Made by a program: the position numbers and the translations under genes. This document shows, one piece after another, positions 7,589 to 10,712 of a stretch of 10,712 bases of DNA. Source of the DNA: Zancudomyces culisetae (Eukaryota > Kickxellomycota > Harpellomycetes > Harpellales > Legeriomycetaceae); assembly GCA_001969505.1 (NCBI GenBank), contig LSSK01001190.1, positions 1 through 10,712 of the forward strand. The letters run 5' to 3'. The notes below the pieces were generated by a model. The model was given only the letters and a program-made list of their open reading frames with translations. It made no database searches and was not told the origin of the DNA. How positions within the stretch are numbered: position 1 is the first letter of the stretch; each line of letters begins with the position of its first letter.

Positions 7589-8817
7589 TTAAATATTTTA
7601 TTTTTAACTTAAATATTGTAACTACATAATAGAAATAATGCATATAATATTTATGTATAAAAAACTATTTGTAGATCGATAGTTGTCAGAAAACTAATAT
7701 ATTTTAGTAGGGAAACTTAATATTCCCAAGTTAGGATTTAAAGGTAATTAAATATGATTAAAAATTAATAATAAAATACTAATATGTAAATATTGCGTTT
7801 CACACAACAGTAATATTTAATTGGTTAAAAATATTATAATTGAACTGTCTAAATAAATATTTCTAAGTGAATAAACAAAGTATTTTACGTCGTAAACTCA
7901 CGTATGAAAGTTGATAATAATTATCTATAAAAATATAGTTGTACTATTGAAATGGTTATTGAATAGAAAAAGATATATTATACATCTAATTATAAATTTA
8001 ACATTAAGATTAAATTACCATCAAATAACGTAAAAGATTATCATATATAAAGAATAAGAAGTTAACGAGCACTACAATAAAGTATTTTTATTTGTAACAC
8101 CAATATACTCATAAGCTCAATTTATATACCATTTGTTTTATTACCATTGAATACTAACTTGTTAATATAATTAATCAACTTTTATTAAATAGACTCCTGA
8201 CATTTATAAATCTGAAGATTTTACTCTCGTAGCAGTTAAAACAAAGTTTAATTAAATTTATACCAATATCATACACATTATTAAATTAATACTAAATTAC
8301 ATCTTTTTGTTTACATAACGTATAATTTAAGTTAAGCATATAATTTCATATTTAAATTACTAAACAATAAGTTAGATTAATGTTGTTTTTATAGTAAATT
8401 TTAAAACTATCAATCACATTCATTTTTGATAAATATATTGTATTATTTAAGTATATAGCTAGATAAACCTATTAAATATATATTAAATTAATAATAGATA
8501 TTTGATAGTAGGATATTAGTCACGATTGACCATGAAATGATGTATTTTTATGAGATACGGTATTAAATATATCATTCTATTAAACTATTGTATTATTTCA
8601 ACCTAATGATTATGTTGTGTATTAATTGATATATAATTTTAAAGTACATGTAAAGCATAATAAACACGGAATTAAATATCAAGTTGAATATAACATTTTA
8701 TACTATTTAAAATTATTTTTAACGTACACAGGGTAGATATTGCTTCAAAATTTTAAATTTCCATTTGGCTGCCAAGGAATTAATTTTTGATATATAAATT
8801 AATTTAAAAATCCATAA
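7589..8817. other. A/T-rich DNA without genes
   Basis: Long A/T-rich run with scattered stops in all frames. The segment 8725-8790 has slightly more balanced composition and leads into the coiled-coil fragment, so an eroded gene may once have extended there, but no motif is readable. Confidence 0.55.
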
Positions 8818-8925
8818 GAAAAGGCAAAGCTAGATATAGAAATAGCAAAGCTAGAACTAGAAAAGGCAAAGCTAGAGCTAGAAAAACGCCATATTCTCAA
8901 CAACAAAATAACAAAACTAAACTGA
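8818..8925 (+). pseudogene. Coiled-coil fragment with three 21-base repeats
   Basis: Between a TAA (8815-8817) and a TGA (8923-8925) one frame reads EKAKLDI, EIAKLEL, EKAKLEL, EKRHILNNKITKLN: three near-identical heptads encoded by 21-base tandem units, then a related tail. Leucine and isoleucine recur at heptad spacing, so the peptide would form a coiled coil. There is no ATG, and coding sequence cannot be followed on either side. Such Glu/Lys/Leu heptads occur at the ends of many transposon-encoded and DNA-binding proteins, so it may be the last piece of another element. Low-complexity repetition alone could also have made it. Confidence 0.45.
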
Positions 8926-9530
8926 GGCTACAAGAATTTCAGGTTAAATACGACTAGAAATATCATTTAATAGCAAACATTTATATTATTTACATTTTAT
9001 TACTCTCGCACATACCTATAGTTTGAACCTGGACTATAGTAAAAATATTTACTTGGAATAATAATTTATAAATATTATATAAAATGTAATTTATGCTGAA
9101 ATTTATATTTAATATACATTCGCAATTACTTAGATAATAATATAATGTGTAAAATAAAATTAATTTTATTTCTAATCAAACTTGTATAAAGTCTAACATT
9201 AACAATTTTTAAATTATAATCTAAATATTATCGAATTGCAGTAGGTAAACATTCTATAACATAATTATGATTCATATAAAGTATTTTATACATACTGGTA
9301 TTATGTATATTTGGGGATTGACTTATAAAAATATTAACATAATTTGATTAAATTAAATATTTTATTTAGGTTAAAACTTGATATTTATTGCCCATGATGC
9401 TGATTCTAGTGTAAAAATTTTCTGTTCGAAATTTCAAACATTTTAAACCTATACAAAATATCTGAAGTTACATATACATTATTTTAAATAAATCAATATA
9501 TTTATTTTCTAAACAATTTATTAATATTAA
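8926..9530. other. A/T-rich DNA without genes
   Basis: No ORF, repeat or motif that I can support. It ends at the TA that opens the Tc1-like element. Confidence 0.55.
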
Positions 9531-9565
9531 TACAGCGAGTTTCAAAAATGTCTCAAAATATTGAA
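9531..9565 (+). repeat. Tc1-like 5' terminal inverted repeat
   Basis: The sequence TACAGCGAGTTTCAAAAAT, a TA followed by CAG.GA.T and an A run, resembles the Tc1 terminus at 524 read inward. It lies 333 bases before the transposase ATG at 9864, a plausible leader length. The partner repeat is outside the window, so the inner limit and exact family are open. Confidence 0.5.
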
Positions 9566-10157
9566 AATAATTTGCAAAGTGTAATATCTCGCTCAATATT
9601 ATCCAGTAATTATATGTTTATTATATTATATAATGCACATATGTTTTATTCAGATTATATATAAACTATATTCTTATTGGTTATGAATTCATTATGAAAT
9701 TATAAATTGAAAAAATTTTAATAATGAGACAATTATGGGAATTTTTCAATAAATAAATTTAAACTAATATAACTTTATGAATTCAAATTTATAAATATTA
9801 AAACTTTTACATACTATAATATATAACAACATTATACTAATCAAAATTATAATTATTTAAAAAATGATATCTGAACAACGTAAACTGGATATAATAAACG
9901 CGATACTTGAAGGCAGAAACATTGACCAAATCATTATAGAACATGGAGTTAGTAAAGCAACAATATACAGAATTAAAGCAGCAATGTATATCAATTTACC
10001 GGCTAATAAACGCGGTCGTCCAGCGAAGCTTTCACCCCAAAGCAAGCGAATGTGTACTTGGATGATATTATCTGGAATGTATCGAACTGCTACTTCGATA
10101 CAAAAGAAGTTAGAAATGGATAATATTGTTAGTGCTAGTAAGTCTACAATATATAGG
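9533..10157 (+). mobile_element. Tc1-like transposon, 5' part, interrupted by LTR-A
   Basis: Terminal repeat, A/T-rich leader and first 98 codons of a transposase, then cut at 10157 by the LTR-A insertion. The catalytic half would be expected beyond the far end of that insertion, outside the window. Confidence 0.65.
9864..10157 (+). pseudogene. Tc1/mariner transposase, N-terminal DNA-binding half
   Basis: ATG at 9864 opens 98 codons of the paired-like DNA-binding region that lets Tc1-family transposases grip their terminal repeats. Residues 4-40 form a first helix-turn-helix (HGVSKATIYRIK holds the recognition helix). GRPAKLSP at about 51-58 is the AT-hook-like GRPR linker. Residues 60-98 form a second helix-turn-helix ending SASKSTIYR. 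The frame is intact up to 10157, where LTR-A begins with TGT TAG, so the insertion adds one Cys and supplies the stop. The catalytic domain is missing. The fragment at 1-285 holds a catalytic end of the same superfamily, but it lies upstream, so the two are not halves of this gene. Confidence 0.85.
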
Positions 10158-10245
10158 TGTTAGGAATTGTTTTAAAATAAATTAAATAAATTCATGTTTA
10201 TTATAATTCTCCATGACCAAATCAAGTAGGTTACAAAATGAAATT

Positions 10246-10345
10246 GTAACCATATACAAATTACTATAATGTAACCATATACAAATTACTATAATGTAAC
10301 TAAGTACAAATTACTTAAATGTAACTAAGTACAAATTATTAAATT
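10246..10345 (+). repeat. 25-base tandem repeat, 4 units, inside right LTR-A
   Basis: Units start at 10246, 10271, 10296 and 10321. The first two are identical (GTAACCATATACAAATTACT plus ATAAT); the last two carry TAAGT in place of CATAT and differ near the end. The left LTR-A has only two units, so the array expanded or shrank. Tandem blocks in this part of an LTR can bind transcription factors in other elements, but nothing here shows that. Confidence 0.9.
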
Positions 10346-10616
10346 AATCTAACCAAATCAAGTAAAAAATGAATTTCGCGATGAAATTTGTTATAATAAT
10401 ATTCACAGACCATTTTAGGAAATAAGAAACCTAGAAAGAATTCCGAAACTAATAATTCAAAGAATCGTCAGAATAACATGAATGACGCAATCATTGACAC
10501 ACTAAACTCGCGGTAGTTAATCACATCAGTTACTCATAAGTTTAATAGTCAAATTTATAGTTTGATAGCAACTTTACTTAAGAAAATTTTATATGGAAGA
10601 ATCTCTGGAGTAAAAG

Positions 10617-10624
10617 TATAAAAA
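10617..10624 (+). promoter_or_regulatory. TATA box of LTR-A
   Basis: GTATAAAAACCC lies in the less A/T-rich part of the LTR, about 460 bases from its start, where U3 promoters normally sit. The matching place in the left copy reads AAAAGTAAAAAATCC on the minus strand, so that promoter has probably decayed. Confidence 0.55.
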
Positions 10625-10712
10625 CCCTTACGAAATCCATCGAAAGAGAACTTCAGAGAAAAATATCTTATTCATCATTGAATATCATATTTTTCTAAAT
10701 AATATAATAGTA

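Larger units (their letters stand above)
10158..10712 (+). repeat. LTR-A, right copy (plus orientation, cut by right edge)
   Basis: It begins TGTTAGGAATTGTTTT at 10158, immediately after the transposase codon AGG, and runs off the window. It matches the minus-strand LTR at 3478 downward, including the 47-base identical block at 10440-10486. A TATA box (10617-10624) followed by CCC, about 460 bases in, fits the promoter of an LTR retrotransposon. It could be a solo LTR or the 5' LTR of a complete element whose internal region lies beyond 10712. The expected target duplication is ATAGG (10153-10157) if five bases long. The start is placed by the break in the transposase frame and by the shared TGTTAGGAATTGT with the left copy. 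Confidence 0.87.

Noticed and set aside
9857-10045. 62-codon minus-strand ORF with hydrophobic stretches
   Set aside because: Antisense shadow of the Tc1 DNA-binding half.
1-10163. A single Tc1 transposase gene split by 9.6 kb of insertions
   Set aside because: The catalytic C-terminus lies upstream of the N-terminus on the same strand, so insertion alone cannot give this order.
10246-10345. Four regularly spaced repeats as a CRISPR-like array
   Set aside because: The 25-base units abut with no spacers, sit inside an LTR and vary in number between the two LTR copies; they are a simple tandem repeat.
2883-10712. The whole interval as one DIRS-like element with inverted terminal repeats
   Set aside because: No reverse transcriptase or RNase H accompanies the recombinase between the repeats, the right repeat cuts a Tc1 gene at a clean LTR start, and the repeat carries an LTR-style TATA box. 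Two independent LTR insertions explain it more simply.

Overview
This is a gene-poor, extremely A+T-rich stretch of nuclear-type eukaryotic DNA. It holds several broken transposable elements of different classes and no intact host gene that I can recognise. The Tc1/mariner, Ty3/gypsy and tyrosine-recombinase families read most like those of early-diverging fungi (Mucoromycota, including arbuscular mycorrhizal fungi). That placement is an inference from protein style and base composition. I saw no rRNA, tRNA, CRISPR array or bacterial operon.

Layout from left to right. Positions 1-526 are the 3' end of a Tc1/mariner transposon: the transposase C-terminus runs off the left edge and is followed by a terminal inverted repeat ending at a TA. 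Positions 527-1294 are A/T-rich DNA with one unexplained peptide-like stretch (642-800, minus). Positions 1295-2707, minus strand, are the 3' end of a Ty3/gypsy element: integrase zinc finger, integrase core, GPY-type C-terminal module, polypurine tract and the start of a 3' LTR. A faint RNase H trace may lie just upstream. Positions 2883-3478, minus strand, are an LTR of a second family (LTR-A). Positions 3935-4817, plus strand, are a badly mutated tyrosine recombinase. Positions 4826-9530 are mostly A/T-rich DNA with many hairpins, a possible third LTR family (6530 onward), a 36-codon ORF (7478-7588, minus) and a heptad-repeat coiled-coil fragment (8818-8925). Positions 9531-10157 are the 5' end of another Tc1-like transposon, cut inside its transposase by a second LTR-A in plus orientation (10158 to the right edge).

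The main structural observation is that the two LTR-A copies are in inverted orientation. They flank about 6.7 kb that includes the tyrosine recombinase, so the segment looks like one giant transposon with long inverted repeats. The right copy has a clear LTR start and a TATA box, and it interrupts a coding frame exactly. I therefore read the arrangement as two independent LTR insertions rather than a DIRS-like element. The genes do not work together: each is a separate decayed mobile element, and the right LTR-A insertion is younger than the Tc1 copy it breaks.
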